Positions 16,444-25,555 of a stretch of 46,419 nt of DNA are shown piece by piece. The position numbers and the translations under genes are program-made. The notes below the pieces were generated by a model. The model was given only the letters and a program-made list of their open reading frames with translations. It searched no databases and had not been told where the DNA came from. The stretch is from JBLIOB01 sp047639575 (GTDB lineage: Bacteria > Bacteroidota > Bacteroidia > Flavobacteriales_D > Parvicellaceae). Within the stretch, counting starts at the first letter, position 1. Each line of letters opens with the position of its first letter. Where the stretch lies: positions 1-46,419 of the forward strand of contig JBLIOB010000005.1 in NCBI GenBank assembly GCA_047639575.1. Direction: 5' to 3'.

Positions 16444-17611
16444 AATAGATCTTTGCATAAACCTTATTGGCAATTTCAAAACTTCGATAATGATTTGCCA
16501 TCTCCTTAATTTTATCCGAAAGCTCAGGTTTAAGGAGCAGGGACTTAATCTCCTTTGCGGAATTTAGCAAATCCTCGTATTCTGTGCTTTTTAGAATAAC
16601 GCCTATTTTATTTTGTTCAATAATATCAGAGTCTTCTGAAATGTTGGGTGTTATTACAACTGGCAATCCGCTGGACCAATATTCCCCATCCTTAATGGAT
16701 GTGCAATATTTTTTTGAAGGAACTGGCTTGACTGGATTAAGTGCAAAATCAGCTTGCGCTAAAAGCTCAGGGATTTCATTGTGTGGCACGAATTTTTGAA
16801 TTATTATTTTGGGGTCAAGTCCGTGTTTGGCACACATTAATTCGGTTTCCTCAGGGGTGAAATTGGTGAGAAATAGAACCTTAAAGTTTGGGATTACTTG
16901 AATGCAAGCTTTCCAAAAGAGAAACACTTCATCTTCATAGTAGATTCCTCCAATTTTACCGGCATAAACGCATACCGTATCCTCTTTGTTAATACCTAAA
17001 GATTGCCTAATGTCTTGATGTACTGACTTACCATATAATAACGAGTCAACACAAGCAGGTTTGACATGAAACTGACGGGGTGTGACCCCGTATTTTTCAA
17101 GGCAATATTGTCTCATCCCATTAGTAAGACCGATTAAATGTGATGCACTTCGTGCCTGTTTTTTCTCAAGCTTCCATAAAATTTTGAAAGCCATCGAATT
17201 TGATTCCCAAGTTCCATTTTCAACCATACTTTCGGCATGCGGCTCGAAACTATCTATTACTAACCGAACCTTTGTTTTCTTATGCAATAAATAAGCTATT
17301 GCTCCGGCAGGTGTGCACCAAGCGTGTATAGTTTTGATATTATTCTGATCAATAAACTTAGTTAAGAAGCTGACCATCTTCTTTAGTTTTAGAATCGCTC
17401 TCCCTCCAAAAGGAGTGTAAACCATAGGAAGTAATTGAAAGTCTGGATCCGAATGCGTGTTCAGTTGATCAAGCTTTTCAAGATTAGGTTCTTGAGTTAC
17501 CAAGTAAATGATAGAATTAGCGGGAAGAATCTTTTTAATGATACGTAAATACGGGATAGTGTATGTTTGAACTAAGGCATCATCAAATGCCCAATAGGTC
17601 ACAATTAATAT
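16418..17611 (-). CDS. Glycosyltransferase family 4
   Basis: This is a GT-B glycosyltransferase of about 397 residues. It begins ILIVTYWAFDDALVQTYTIPYLRII, has the acceptor-domain element TIHAWCTPAGAIAYLL, and a donor domain with VCVYAGKIGGIYYEDEVFLFW, IIIQKFVPHNEIPELLAQADFALNPVKP and EYWSSGLPVVIT, the usual acidic donor-site region. The longest ATG frame starts at 17755 and would overlap the GT2 gene by 143 bases, adding 47 residues unlike a GT4 N-terminus. The first GT4 strand begins exactly where GT2 stops (TAA 17613-17615), where only ATA 17611, ATT 17605 or GTG 17602 could start it. GTG would cut off part of the first strand. I give 17611 as the best guess. Confidence 0.82.
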   Translation of the reverse strand: MLIVTYWAFDDALVQTYTIPYLRIIKKILPANSIIYLVTQEPNLEKLDQLNTHSDPDFQLLPMVYTPFGGRAILKLKKMVSFLTKFIDQNNIKTIHAWCTPAGAIAYLLHKKTKVRLVIDSFEPHAESMVENGTWESNSMAFKILWKLEKKQARSASHLIGLTNGMRQYCLEKYGVTPRQFHVKPACVDSLLYGKSVHQDIRQSLGINKEDTVCVYAGKIGGIYYEDEVFLFWKACIQVIPNFKVLFLTNFTPEETELMCAKHGLDPKIIIQKFVPHNEIPELLAQADFALNPVKPVPSKKYCTSIKDGEYWSSGLPVVITPNISEDSDIIEQNKIGVILKSTEYEDLLNSAKEIKSLLLKPELSDKIKEMANHYRSFEIANKVYAKIYSNPEKVPC

Positions 17612-17612
17612 A

Positions 17613-18467
17613 TTATGAGAAGTATTCTGTAACAATTTTGGGGCTCTTAAAAATTGACTTAAAAATAAACTTAATTGCTCTGATTTTATTATTTCCTTCC
17701 TTCCACCAGCTTCCAGCAATGATTTTATATAATCGAGAAAAACATTCTCTTTCAAATTTCTTTGAGTGAAAAAGACCTAGTTCTTTTGCTTTCAAGTATA
17801 CAGATATATGGTCAGATTCCATTTGTTGAATGTTCAAGTGCATATTTTGTCCGTGAACTCTGTACTGACCAAGTGGTGATTTTATCATTCCGATTTCGTA
17901 ATTATTCGCAATCCGAAAGAAAAAATCTTGGTCAGCAGCAGTTGAGAAATTAGTATCGAATCCACCAACCTTTTCATAAGCATCTTTGCTGACCAAGATG
18001 CTACTTGGTGATGGTATATTGCATCCGTCCCAGAGTAACAATGAGTTAAGCATCCATCCTTCTTTCCCTTGAAGAATTTCTCCTGTTGGCTTAGAACTGG
18101 CATCAATAACTTCCATATAGGAATGAACTAGATGAACTGGATGGTTCTTGATGAAGTCTACAGATTCCGACATTTTTGCAGGCTTCCATATGTCGTCTGC
18201 ATCAATGAAGGCGAAGTATTCTCCAGTTGCGTATTTAGCACCATAATTCCTAGAGTCCGATACACCAGAATTTGGTTTTGAAAAGCAGCGTATTTTCGCA
18301 CTTTTAAATGATTCTATTATTTCACGAGTGTTATCAGTACTGCCGTCATCTACTAGGATCAATTCCCAGTGTTCAAAGTTCTGATTAACAACGGAGCGTA
18401 TTGTTTCTTCAACAAAACGAGAACCATTATATATTGGAATTATAACCGATACTTGTGGCGTTTTCAC
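17613..18467 (-). CDS. Glycosyltransferase family 2 (GT-A fold)
   Basis: The 284-residue protein has a standard GT2 N-terminal domain: VSVIIPIYNGSRFVEETIRSV, the nucleotide-binding DDGSTDN (40-46), NSGVSDSRNYGAKYATGEYFAFIDADD with the metal-binding DADD at 89-92, and GGFDTNFSTAADQDFFFRI carrying the catalytic-base region (D-QD-F). It should transfer a sugar from a nucleotide donor with inversion. Start is GTG 18467, directly after the TAG of the epimerase gene (TAG-GTG), with no spacing. The C-terminal residues (KIRAIKFIFKSIFKSPK) look native, which argues that the downstream GT4 does not begin inside it. Confidence 0.9.
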   Translation of the reverse strand: MKTPQVSVIIPIYNGSRFVEETIRSVVNQNFEHWELILVDDGSTDNTREIIESFKSAKIRCFSKPNSGVSDSRNYGAKYATGEYFAFIDADDIWKPAKMSESVDFIKNHPVHLVHSYMEVIDASSKPTGEILQGKEGWMLNSLLLWDGCNIPSPSSILVSKDAYEKVGGFDTNFSTAADQDFFFRIANNYEIGMIKSPLGQYRVHGQNMHLNIQQMESDHISVYLKAKELGLFHSKKFERECFSRLYKIIAGSWWKEGNNKIRAIKFIFKSIFKSPKIVTEYFS

Positions 18468-19394
18468 CTACGACTGTAAAATACGCTGAAGCCCATCTTT
18501 TAAAATTGTGTCAGGCTTATAGTTGATATGCTTGAATAGCTTTGCAGATGAACCATACCTTCTCCCTACCTCATAGTCATACCTCTTACTTGGTGCATTA
18601 ATAAACGAGATCTTCGAATCGGAGTCTGTGAGGTCCACAATAGTGTTGGCAAGGTCATGTATTGAAAGTTCTTTTTCATTAGCAACATTAAATATTTCGA
18701 ATCCCGAAACATTTTCAGCAAGTAAAACGGTTGACTTAATTGTGTCATCGATGAACGTGAAGTCACGAGTTTGTTCTCCCGTACCGTATACAGTGATGTC
18801 TGAATTGGCCTTTGCTTGTTCAATAAATCGAGGAACTACCATCCTGTTGTCTTGTCTAGGGCCATAAACGTTGAAGAATCTCAAGCAAACACTAGCAATA
18901 CCTTTTTCCTCAAACAAAGAGGCAAGGTAAATTTCATTATATCTTTTGGCCATCGCATAAGAAGTTCTAGGGTCTACTAAAATTTCTTCTGTAACGCTTT
19001 TCTCAATTGCATTGTGACCATACACACCGCTCGTTGAAGCATAAATTATCTTAGAAACATTATTCTGCAAAGCTGCTTTTACCACATTTTGAGTGCCAAT
19101 TACTTCCGTTTCCATCGTTTCCATCGGATTGTCAGCAACAATATCGACACCAAGTATAGCAGCTAAATGAAAAATTAGGTCGCACCCATTACTTGCTTTT
19201 AATACAGCTTCAAAATCACATACATCTTGTTTATGAAATTCAATCTTTTTAAATGTCTCAGAAGGAATTTTATTTCCTCTTAGCAGATTGTCTAACACTA
19301 CCACTTCATTATTGTTTTCGGCCAATTGTTGAACTAAATGGCTTCCAATAAATCCGGCTCCGCCAGTAATGAGGATTTTTTTATTTTTTATCAT
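18468..19394 (-). CDS. NAD-dependent sugar-nucleotide epimerase/dehydratase (extended SDR)
   Basis: The 308-residue protein has the extended-SDR layout: GGAGFIGSHL (11-20), LDNLLRG after the second strand, HLAAILG, the catalytic STS (120-122) and YxxxK (Y146, K150 in SYAMAKRYNE), RFFNVYGPRQ, and RDFTFIDD. It resembles UDP-glucose/GlcNAc 4-epimerases and related decarboxylases or dehydratases, acting on a nucleotide-linked sugar for the surrounding glycosyltransferases. The exact substrate cannot be fixed. The frame stays open to 19460, but ATG 19394 (MIKNKKILITGG) places the first strand correctly. The 106 bases before it hold no recognisable promoter box, so it may be read from the upstream genes. 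Confidence 0.9.
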   Translation of the reverse strand: MIKNKKILITGGAGFIGSHLVQQLAENNNEVVVLDNLLRGNKIPSETFKKIEFHKQDVCDFEAVLKASNGCDLIFHLAAILGVDIVADNPMETMETEVIGTQNVVKAALQNNVSKIIYASTSGVYGHNAIEKSVTEEILVDPRTSYAMAKRYNEIYLASLFEEKGIASVCLRFFNVYGPRQDNRMVVPRFIEQAKANSDITVYGTGEQTRDFTFIDDTIKSTVLLAENVSGFEIFNVANEKELSIHDLANTIVDLTDSDSKISFINAPSKRYDYEVGRRYGSSAKLFKHINYKPDTILKDGLQRILQS

Positions 19395-19500
19395 TCGGGT
19401 GATTATATATAGTAAACTTAACGATTCTATTTGAATTTTTAAGCTATGGATCGTTATCAATTAAGGGCTAGTGCGTTGACTGAGCTGTCAATCTTTGTAT

Positions 19501-21732
19501 TTATTCGAATAGGTCTTTAATATGATGATTTGCTTGCTTCAACAAATTCTCAAAAGTATAACCTTTCGCATAGTCAATCCTTTTAGTTGAAAGTTCAGAA
19601 GGTTCACCTTTTGCAAGGAAATCTTCAATCAGATTCAATAATTTGTTATGATCGTTACTCATGTACAAGATCTCGTTGAGCCCTTCATATTCGCTGAATT
19701 CTGGGCCAAAAATTGCTTTTCCGTGAGATAGATATAAAAGTGATTTGTGATGCGCTATCATGTTATCTTCAATTTTGGTATCCATAAATGAGATACAAAA
19801 ATTAGAAAGTGAAATGTAAAATTTCAATTTTTTAAAATGTACCGGACCTATCGCAATCAAATTAGAGTACTTCTTTTCTATAAAAATGCTGTGAGCTATT
19901 TCGTCATCTGGAAGTACCAGTGGGCCAACAAATAAGAATTTAACATCCTTGAATTTAATAAGTGCTTTTTCCAGAAGTTCAAAATCAACTCTATTATCGA
20001 TTACGCCAATGTAGAGTCCATAATTTGTATGTTTTAATGCTGTTTCAGCAGCCTCTATGGGATCAGTTTTAAACTCTTCTAAGGAGATTCCGTGTGGTAA
20101 TAAGACTTTTTTGTTGGAGTAATTCACGTAAGTTTTAAAGAACTCTTTAGAACTAAAAAACATTATGTCTGAATTTGTTGCGATCTGATTCTCGCCATAG
20201 TAATTGAAGCCGTATAAGTCCACGCAATGGTATATACTAAACACAGCATCTAATAATTTAGGGTCATAGAGCCTAAATGGATCAAAAGTCCAGTGTATAT
20301 GATTGTGAAAATTAATATTAACAAGATGCTTTTTTAACCGCCTAGAAGTAATTTTGTTGTTCCAACGGTCTAAAAAAGAAGTTCTAACAGGAATAGCATT
20401 TCGGTATTTGAGAATGGCTAGATTATCACCGCAGCGAGTCGTTGTTATATGGGCTGAAAACAATGATTTTGGCCGCCATCTTTCTACAGGATCGACAAAT
20501 ATTATGTTGTTGTTTTTCGATAATTCATAAGCATAGTTTTGCTTTGAATACCAAATGTCTCCCCATGGTTCATTAGAAACTAGTAAAATATTTTTTCCAT
20601 TAATTGTTTCTTCTGAATCAGTAGTTTCCGTTTCTGCATTAGACTTATTTAATAGTTTATTCAGAATTTGAAGAATAAGTTTCGGGTATAAAAGATCTTT
20701 TAATTTGGTTTGAATCAGGTCTGTATTGATAGCAAGTTCATTGTTAAGTCCTTTTTTTATCAACGAAATAAAATCATGGTCATTTGTTGCACTGTAAATT
20801 CCTTGATCCTGAAAATCGTCTATGTCGTTGGCTAGGGTGCTAATCGTCACTTTGTTTTGAGCCAAATAGTTCATGTTTTTCAAAGAAGAAGCAGCGCCCG
20901 AGTTTATAAGAGCCGCATGGTCAAATCGATAGCAGGTCAGGCAAAGAGCAGCAGCCGAGATATAATTTTTTAATTCTTTTGCAGGAACTACTCCAAGATA
21001 ACTAACATTTTTGCTTTGAATTAACGTTTGCCACCCCTCGTGATCACCTAAGTTATCTTGTCCTAAAAGAAGCAAAGTGTGTTCAGGAAAGGAATCTGCA
21101 GTTAACTTTAATAATTCCAGATTGTTTCTTTCTGAAAAAGTACCAATTGCTATAAGAAACTTTCCCAGTTGCTTCTTAATCGATTGACTTTCATCCAGAT
21201 CTGCAATAAGTTCTTTAGCGGATATACCATGGGGAATAACAATTTTCGGACACCTTACATTTTGATAACCTTCCAAAAACCGTTCGGAAGTACATACAAT
21301 TAGGTCAGAATTTTTTGAAACTAAATCATCAAGGAGAACAGATTTATTATGATCTGCAATATGATAAATCATTTTGCAAGACGGACGAGAAAACCTTCGT
21401 CCATCGAAATTCCAAACTAAACTTTTATCGTTTAAAATTCCTTCTTTCCTCAGCAATTTGAGATTTACACGGTCATTTCTAAGTGCTTTAGAGATACTAG
21501 TTCCGATAGGATATTTGTTATTAATAGTTATAACCTTAATTGCGCCAATCTTTTCGATTTTTGGTTTTGTAAAGAAATTTTTTGGAGTCCAAGATTCAGG
21601 AGGGTTGACGAAATACACATCATAGCCTAAAAGTGCAAGTTCATGGGCATAGTGATGTTTGGACATCCACATAGGACCCCATTTTTCATCACAGACAATT
21701 AAAATGTTAGATATTTTATCTTGCTCCGTCAT
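19501..21732 (-). CDS. Tandem double glycosyltransferase (two fused GT4-type modules)
   Basis: The 743-residue protein is two related GT-B glycosyltransferase modules joined head to tail. Module 1 (about 8-362) starts NILIVCDEKWGPMWMSKHHYAHEL with PPESWTPKNFF; module 2 (about 380-743) starts NILLVSNEPWGDIWYSKQNYAYEL with DPVERWRPKSLF. Both then carry a WNFDGRRF/WTFDPFRLYD segment, an IYHIADH/IYHCVDLYG segment, and PHGIS (167-171 and 546-550). An acidic linker (about 362-378, AETETTDSEE) separates them. Each half resembles TuaH-like GT4 enzymes that appear as single proteins elsewhere. It probably adds two sugars, or one half is structural. ATG 21732 overlaps the preceding GT stop by four bases. 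Confidence 0.88.
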   Translation of the reverse strand: MTEQDKISNILIVCDEKWGPMWMSKHHYAHELALLGYDVYFVNPPESWTPKNFFTKPKIEKIGAIKVITINNKYPIGTSISKALRNDRVNLKLLRKEGILNDKSLVWNFDGRRFSRPSCKMIYHIADHNKSVLLDDLVSKNSDLIVCTSERFLEGYQNVRCPKIVIPHGISAKELIADLDESQSIKKQLGKFLIAIGTFSERNNLELLKLTADSFPEHTLLLLGQDNLGDHEGWQTLIQSKNVSYLGVVPAKELKNYISAAALCLTCYRFDHAALINSGAASSLKNMNYLAQNKVTISTLANDIDDFQDQGIYSATNDHDFISLIKKGLNNELAINTDLIQTKLKDLLYPKLILQILNKLLNKSNAETETTDSEETINGKNILLVSNEPWGDIWYSKQNYAYELSKNNNIIFVDPVERWRPKSLFSAHITTTRCGDNLAILKYRNAIPVRTSFLDRWNNKITSRRLKKHLVNINFHNHIHWTFDPFRLYDPKLLDAVFSIYHCVDLYGFNYYGENQIATNSDIMFFSSKEFFKTYVNYSNKKVLLPHGISLEEFKTDPIEAAETALKHTNYGLYIGVIDNRVDFELLEKALIKFKDVKFLFVGPLVLPDDEIAHSIFIEKKYSNLIAIGPVHFKKLKFYISLSNFCISFMDTKIEDNMIAHHKSLLYLSHGKAIFGPEFSEYEGLNEILYMSNDHNKLLNLIEDFLAKGEPSELSTKRIDYAKGYTFENLLKQANHHIKDLFE

Positions 21733-22838
21733 TTAACCTTTTCGTAAATCAGAGCAATTAAGTTTACTGAATCCTCAAGGCTTGCATTTACTTTGACGAT
21801 TTCACTTCCCATTTTTAATTTTTTATTTATTTCTTCAGTTCTTGTCTTCTTCACTTTTAGCATTTGTTCGAGCAACGCAACAGCATTGTTTTGCTCAATT
21901 TTCCATAACCATTCTGTTGAAAATAGATTTTTGTTGTAGTCCGCACTTCCTATAATAAGAGGTGTTTCACATAGCATAGATTCTAAAGCAGTGTTTGGAG
22001 TTCCGTCTGAATCAGGAATCATTATGGTTAAATCAGAGTCGCAATATCTTTTTATTAATTCTTCAAGATTCAATTTAGGAACGAAAGTGACTTTTGATCC
22101 TAGATTTAAATTAGCGACAAGCTTTTTCACCGTAGAGGCATATGCATTATTCTCATCTATTAAGGTTAATTCAGATTCTGGAAATTCAGAAATAAATTGG
22201 TGGAAAGCTTCTACAATTTTATCGATATTGTAAATAGGCTTCATGTACCTCGGACAGAAAACTTTATAAATAGCCGAATTTTCCTTTTTAGTTCTAAAAT
22301 AATTTATTTTTTCTATATCAACGCCAGTGGGAATTACCTTGTACTCTGTTTTGGTAATTGAACATATGACTTTGGCTTGAGTGGTGGAGGTACAAGTAAT
22401 GTAATCGGCTTTTTTCAAAGCATCCCTAACTTTTTGATCAAAAACTTTATGGACGATTTTCTTTGAGCTCGAATTTATGCCAAAGTAATTTCCCGGATAT
22501 TCTACAAGAACATCTGATCCTCTAGTGGTAATCACATGAGGAATATTGTCTTTTACTTCATTTGCCCAAAATGAACTTGGAATCATATACATGGAATGAA
22601 TCACGTCTGGTCGAAAATCTGAAATAATTTTTCTTAAATGTTTTATCGCATTTGTCCTTTTAAACCTGAAGGTTCTGAACAAAGGTAAAATAGAATGAAT
22701 TTTTATTTCTTCTTGACTAAGAACTCCATTTGTTATGTCATCTTGACAAACTATCTCTACTGTATGATTTTTCGCCAATCGATTAATCCACTTTGTGTCG
22801 TGTGGCGAGCATGGGTTGGCGAAATATAAAATTCTCAT
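21729..22838 (-). CDS. Glycosyltransferase family 4
   Basis: The 369-residue GT-B protein begins RILYFANPCSPHDTKWINRLAKNH, has DVIHSMYMIPSSFWANEV and TRGSDVLVEYPGN, where the family binds the acceptor. The donor domain has YKVIPTGVDIEKINYFR and KVFCPRYMKPIYNIDKIVEAF. LTIMIPDSDGTPNTALESMLCETPLIIG contains the EX7E-like donor-site glutamates. It should extend a lipid-linked oligosaccharide on the cytoplasmic side. It follows the ABC exporter gene by 56 bases on the same strand and overlaps the double-GT gene by ATGA, placing it second in a six-gene unit. Confidence 0.9.
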   Translation of the reverse strand: MRILYFANPCSPHDTKWINRLAKNHTVEIVCQDDITNGVLSQEEIKIHSILPLFRTFRFKRTNAIKHLRKIISDFRPDVIHSMYMIPSSFWANEVKDNIPHVITTRGSDVLVEYPGNYFGINSSSKKIVHKVFDQKVRDALKKADYITCTSTTQAKVICSITKTEYKVIPTGVDIEKINYFRTKKENSAIYKVFCPRYMKPIYNIDKIVEAFHQFISEFPESELTLIDENNAYASTVKKLVANLNLGSKVTFVPKLNLEELIKRYCDSDLTIMIPDSDGTPNTALESMLCETPLIIGSADYNKNLFSTEWLWKIEQNNAVALLEQMLKVKKTRTEEINKKLKMGSEIVKVNASLEDSVNLIALIYEKVK

Positions 22839-22894
22839 ATCTAGGTCGCTTGTTTAATTATCTAATTTCAATGGATTATTTATAATTAATTAGA

Positions 22895-24658
22895 TCAGAT
22901 ATTTTTGGCTCCTTGAAACTGTCCTTTTTTAAGGTCATAAATAGTATCACAAATGTCCAATGCACTTTGTCGATGCGAAACAATAATAACAGTTACACCT
23001 TTTGAATTTAATTCGCCTATAGAATTATTTATTCCTTTTTCTGTAGCCAAATCCAGAGCATTGGTAGCTTCATCAAATATTAAAATCTCAGCGCCCTTAT
23101 ATAGCGCTCTGGCAATGGCTATTCTTTGTCTTTGACCTCCTGATAGTTTGGCTCCTTGCTCTCCGATTTTGGTGTTTAAACCATTTTCCATATTTGAGAT
23201 AGTATCTTTTAATCCAGCCATTTCAATAGACCGGGTTAGTTTATCATTATCAATATGATTTTCAAATATTCCAAACGCAATATTTTGAGCAACCGTTCCA
23301 TCTATCAAAAACACGTTTTGCTTAACGTACCCGATTAGTTTTCTCCAAGACTGAATATTTTTTTCAGTTAAAGCCACTCCGTCCACTAATAATTGCCCTT
23401 TGTTTTCAATATTAAACCTGAGCAATACATTAATTAAGGATGTTTTACCAGCGCCAGACTCACCAACGATTCCTATTTTTTCACCTTTTTTCACTTTTAA
23501 CGTTAAACCATTCAATACGTTGGTTTTTCCGTCAGCATATTTGAAATGAATATCGTGCAAGTTGATTTCGGATTTAAAATCGAGAGGTTCATATCCTTCT
23601 TTTACGGATTCGCCAATATCCTTTGGATTTTTCTTTAATATATCAAAAACGAAATCGAAACTTTTCATGGAGATAATCGCTTGCAGAATTTTGTTTGAAG
23701 ACGGCATTATTTTATATGCAGCTACCATGTACACGCTTATAATCGTCAAAAGTGATTCTTTTTCAGCGAAGTAAACTGAAGCAGCAAGTAAGGCCACAAT
23801 TCCCATTATAGCAGTTAGTTCAATGATTTTCGGAAAAGCTTGATCATAAGTATGACTCAATATTTTCATCTTATTTAATCGCATCTGATTTCGGAGAATT
23901 TTTTTACTAAAAAAATCAATTCTCTGATAAAGAATTACATCTTCCATTCCTCTAACGGCCTCAAGTGTATCATTTATCATGATTGGAGAAATCTTATTCG
24001 TTAGTCTTTCAATTTTTTGAATTTTAGTTTTCACCGACTTGTAGAGAATAATGAATACGGGCGTCAACGTAGCAGCGATTAAAAGGAAAACTTCATAGTT
24101 GTAGATTGCAACTGACACAACAATAAATGCGATTATTACTAACTCGGATAAAAAATTAATGATTGTTAGTAAGATCCGAAGTGAAAACAAGGATGGAACA
24201 ACGGCCACATTATGCGCTACAATGGAAGAGTTGAGTTCTTTGTCGTTGGCATCAATATCATTTGGATTCAGGTAGTACTTAAGCTGAGTGGCCGTCAGGT
24301 CATTCGCGACATTATATGAAAACTTGGTCTGATAATATTTTATGGCCAACAGTAGCACATTCTTGAAAACAAAAATAAGTACAATGCCACCTAGAATCGT
24401 AATTTGAAATTGGGTTTTTGAGCCAAATCCGAAAGAGCCGTATATCCAGCTCAAGGTTGAATTCGTGTCTATAATGGTAGGGTCGGAAATAATTTTAACG
24501 GCTGGAATAATTCCAGCCAGTCCGAAGATGTCAATAATCCCTCCGATTATGGTAAATATTACGAGAATATTTAACTTCCTTCTTTGGTTTTTAGACAGTA
24601 ACGATCTGCCTTTAGATAGTGTTAGTAACGCAATATTATTTATCTTTGGTTTTACCAA
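22895..24658 (-). CDS. ABC exporter/flippase, fused permease and ATPase (MsbA/PglK-like)
   Basis: The 587-residue half-transporter has six membrane segments in the first about 330 residues. An ATPase domain follows with Walker A GESGAGKTS (399-407), signature LSGGQRQRIAIARAL (505-519), Walker B ILIFDEATNALD (525-536) and the H-loop histidine H562 in VSHR. It should work as a homodimer. In a glycosyltransferase cluster a PglK-like role, flipping lipid-linked oligosaccharide, is more likely than drug or lipid A export, but this is inference. Start is TTG 24658: no ATG or GTG lies between the in-frame upstream TGA and the first conserved residues. It heads the minus-strand run and reads away from the methyltransferase gene over 81 bases. 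Confidence 0.9.
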   Translation of the reverse strand: MVKPKINNIALLTLSKGRSLLSKNQRRKLNILVIFTIIGGIIDIFGLAGIIPAVKIISDPTIIDTNSTLSWIYGSFGFGSKTQFQITILGGIVLIFVFKNVLLLAIKYYQTKFSYNVANDLTATQLKYYLNPNDIDANDKELNSSIVAHNVAVVPSLFSLRILLTIINFLSELVIIAFIVVSVAIYNYEVFLLIAATLTPVFIILYKSVKTKIQKIERLTNKISPIMINDTLEAVRGMEDVILYQRIDFFSKKILRNQMRLNKMKILSHTYDQAFPKIIELTAIMGIVALLAASVYFAEKESLLTIISVYMVAAYKIMPSSNKILQAIISMKSFDFVFDILKKNPKDIGESVKEGYEPLDFKSEINLHDIHFKYADGKTNVLNGLTLKVKKGEKIGIVGESGAGKTSLINVLLRFNIENKGQLLVDGVALTEKNIQSWRKLIGYVKQNVFLIDGTVAQNIAFGIFENHIDNDKLTRSIEMAGLKDTISNMENGLNTKIGEQGAKLSGGQRQRIAIARALYKGAEILIFDEATNALDLATEKGINNSIGELNSKGVTVIIVSHRQSALDICDTIYDLKKGQFQGAKNI

Positions 24659-24739
24659 TAGGTAATAAATTATTTGTCACGAAGTTAGTAAAATAAGGAG
24701 TTGAAAGCTTTTTAGCTTCGTTGGTAGTATCACGCAATA
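24659..24739. promoter_or_regulatory. Divergent intergenic region between two polysaccharide gene runs
   Basis: These 81 bases separate the six-gene minus-strand run from the five-gene plus-strand run and so should contain both promoters. I find no exact TAnnTTTG; TAACTTCG on the minus strand is the nearest. A 5-bp stem with TTTT loop (24705-24718) is present but too weak to call. Confidence 0.35.
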
Positions 24740-25546
24740 ATGATGAACTCACGGCAAGAACATACGGTAATGGCAGAGGTTGGAGATGTTAAGGAATTTT
24801 GGAATAGCAATCCTGTTGCGGCAGCAGCTATCCCGCACGAACTTGGAAGCAAAGAATATTTCGAATATTATAATAAATTAAGAGAACAAAATGAATCTAT
24901 AGAATTCTCTTATGATCTTCACGAGTTTCGAAATTTTAAAAATAAAAACGTACTTGACGTAGGCTGTGGAAATGGCTATGTGCTAAGCAAATTTGCTAAA
25001 GAAGGAGCATCTGTATTTGGTGTGGATATTACAGATGCATCTGTTGATTTATGTAATAAACGATTTGGATTTCTGGGCTTAGACGGTGATTTTAGAGTTG
25101 GAAATGCAGAGAAACTGCCTTATGAAGATAATAAGTTTGACTGTGTGACGTCTATGGGGGTCTTGCATCATACGCCAGATACAGCAGGAGCTGTAGCGGA
25201 AATTCACCGAGTCTTGAAGCCTGGAGGTAGGTTTATCATTATGCTTTATAATAGGGAATCGTTTGCTTATAGAGTTAGGATGAAAAAAGAATCAAAGGCT
25301 TCAGGCAAAACTATGCAGCAGCTAGTTAACGAAGTTGATGGATTAGAGAATCCACTTGGTGACGTGTACTCAAGAAGTGAAATGAAAACCTTACTACGTG
25401 ATTTTGAAATCACTGAAATGTTTGCAGGTCTAGTACGGATGCAAGATATGGATAGAAACAAGTACAATCCTTTTGTTTATCGATATATGAAAATGTTGGA
25501 GAAAAAAAGAGGATGGTTTCTTTACGCAAAAGCCAATAACAAATAG
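24740..25546 (+). CDS. Class I SAM-dependent methyltransferase
   Basis: The protein (up to 268 residues) starts with VKEFWNSNPVAAAAIPHELGSKEYFEYYNKLR, a prelude seen in methyltransferases of O-antigen loci. The SAM-binding core follows: VLDVGCGNGY (71-80), VFGVDITDASV, GNAEKLPYEDNKFDCVTSMGVLHHTPD and the post-core HRVLKPGGRFIIMLYNRES (Methyltransf_11 type). It may methylate a sugar, an amino or carboxyl group of the repeat unit, or a lipid-linked intermediate; the sequence does not decide. Starts ATG 24740, 24743 and 24770 are all possible, and 24770 (MAEVGDVKEFW) is closest to the conserved part. It is first in a five-gene plus-strand unit and ends nine bases before the amidotransferase. Confidence 0.88.
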   Translation: MMNSRQEHTVMAEVGDVKEFWNSNPVAAAAIPHELGSKEYFEYYNKLREQNESIEFSYDLHEFRNFKNKNVLDVGCGNGYVLSKFAKEGASVFGVDITDASVDLCNKRFGFLGLDGDFRVGNAEKLPYEDNKFDCVTSMGVLHHTPDTAGAVAEIHRVLKPGGRFIIMLYNRESFAYRVRMKKESKASGKTMQQLVNEVDGLENPLGDVYSRSEMKTLLRDFEITEMFAGLVRMQDMDRNKYNPFVYRYMKMLEKKRGWFLYAKANNK

Positions 25547-25555
25547 TCTCCTTAT

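Noticed and set aside
19470..19500. TTGACA-like hexamer on the minus strand before the epimerase gene
   Set aside because: It has no paired TATAAT-like box at proper spacing, and Bacteroidota promoters use TTG/TAnnTTTG instead.
24703..24720. Small hairpin AAGCT-TTTT-AGCTT in the divergent intergenic region
   Set aside because: Only five base pairs and no T-run or known riboswitch pattern; expected by chance in AT-rich sequence.
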